Origin: Numida meleagris
Lineage: Eukaryota > Chordata > Aves > Galliformes > Numididae
Reading direction: 5' to 3'
Assembly: GCF_002078875.1 (NCBI RefSeq)
Contig: NC_034414.1
Span: 9,981,783 to 10,045,782, forward strand
DNA: 64,000 bases
A program made the translations under genes and the position numbers. The notes beneath the pieces were generated by a model. That model was not told the origin of the DNA and made no database searches. It worked only from the letters and a program-made list of their open reading frames with translations. Positions 63,901 to 64,000 of the stretch are shown piece after piece (the first letter of the stretch is position 1; the number at the start of each line of letters is the position of its first letter).

Positions 63901-64000
63901 CCTGTGACAGTCTTTTAATTTAATTAGATTTTCTTATGTGATCAAAACTGCCTTTGATATTGTTTATTAACGGTTTCAATTCCAAATTTACATTTTACCA

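Larger units (their letters stand above)
49351..64000. other. Non-coding interval with scattered exon-like segments
   Basis: No gene can be assigned. Exon-like segments lie at 50,436-50,511 and 57,480-57,685. Simple repeats are a T14 tract at 56,110-56,123, mixed (AT)/(AC) at 59,633-59,655 and a tandem 22-23-bp pair at 60,901-60,945. A GC-richer patch at 53,330-53,480 and another at 63,560-63,720 carry no recognisable repeat or coding domain. A conserved-element-like stretch lies at 56,330-56,570. Confidence 0.5.

Noticed and set aside
1..64000. tRNA, rRNA, CRISPR array, bacterial operon or phage-like system
   Set aside because: No cloverleaf-type gene, regularly spaced repeats or dense coding was seen. 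The window is vertebrate non-coding DNA throughout.

Overview
The window reads as non-coding DNA from a bird, most probably a galliform (chicken, turkey or quail type). The main reason is its repeats: at least five CR1 LINE fragments, including copies with the avian CR1 3' end (the 'ccattctatgattc' type terminus at 43.7 kb and its reverse complement at 49.2 kb), and one endogenous-retrovirus solo LTR. The DNA is AT-rich, has many A/T homopolymers, and contains one short assembly gap. No bacterial-style gene organisation is present. No open frame is longer than about 125 codons, and none encodes a protein I recognise, so I annotate no complete protein-coding gene.

Layout: 1-8.07 kb is unremarkable single-copy sequence. 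At 8.08-8.61 kb lies a complete 530-bp solo LTR with TG...CA ends, a TATA box and a perfect 5-bp target duplication. A minus-strand CR1 remnant is at 12.8 kb. At 17.4-17.87 kb there is a sharp CpG island, the only one in the window. It contains a near-consensus CTCF site and has splice-donor sequences pointing outward on both strands, so it is the best promoter candidate. Plus-strand CR1 3' ends follow at 23.8 and 25.7 kb. At 26.44 kb a strong polypyrimidine/AG acceptor precedes a short exon-like segment. At 29.9-30.3 kb two 147-bp, slightly different copies of one segment flank a 76-N gap, which is probably a false duplication at a contig join. A badly decayed LINE reverse-transcriptase fragment lies at 40.65-41.33 kb. 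Two more CR1 fragments lie at 43.5 kb (+) and 49.2 kb (-). A 76-bp exon-like segment with both splice sites is at 50.44 kb, and a weaker 206-bp one is at 57.48 kb.

How it may fit together: the simplest reading is a gene desert, or the large-intron 5' part of a transcription unit. It would start at the CpG island, with an untranslated first exon ending at a GTGAGT donor near 18.0 kb and small downstream exons. It could equally be a long non-coding RNA. Several stretches have the texture of conserved non-coding elements (dense homeodomain-, SOX- or TALE-like words and no repeats), but conservation cannot be judged from one sequence. I found no convincing undescribed biological system. The items most worth checking are the CpG-island promoter with its candidate exons, the gap-flanking duplication and the well-preserved solo LTR.
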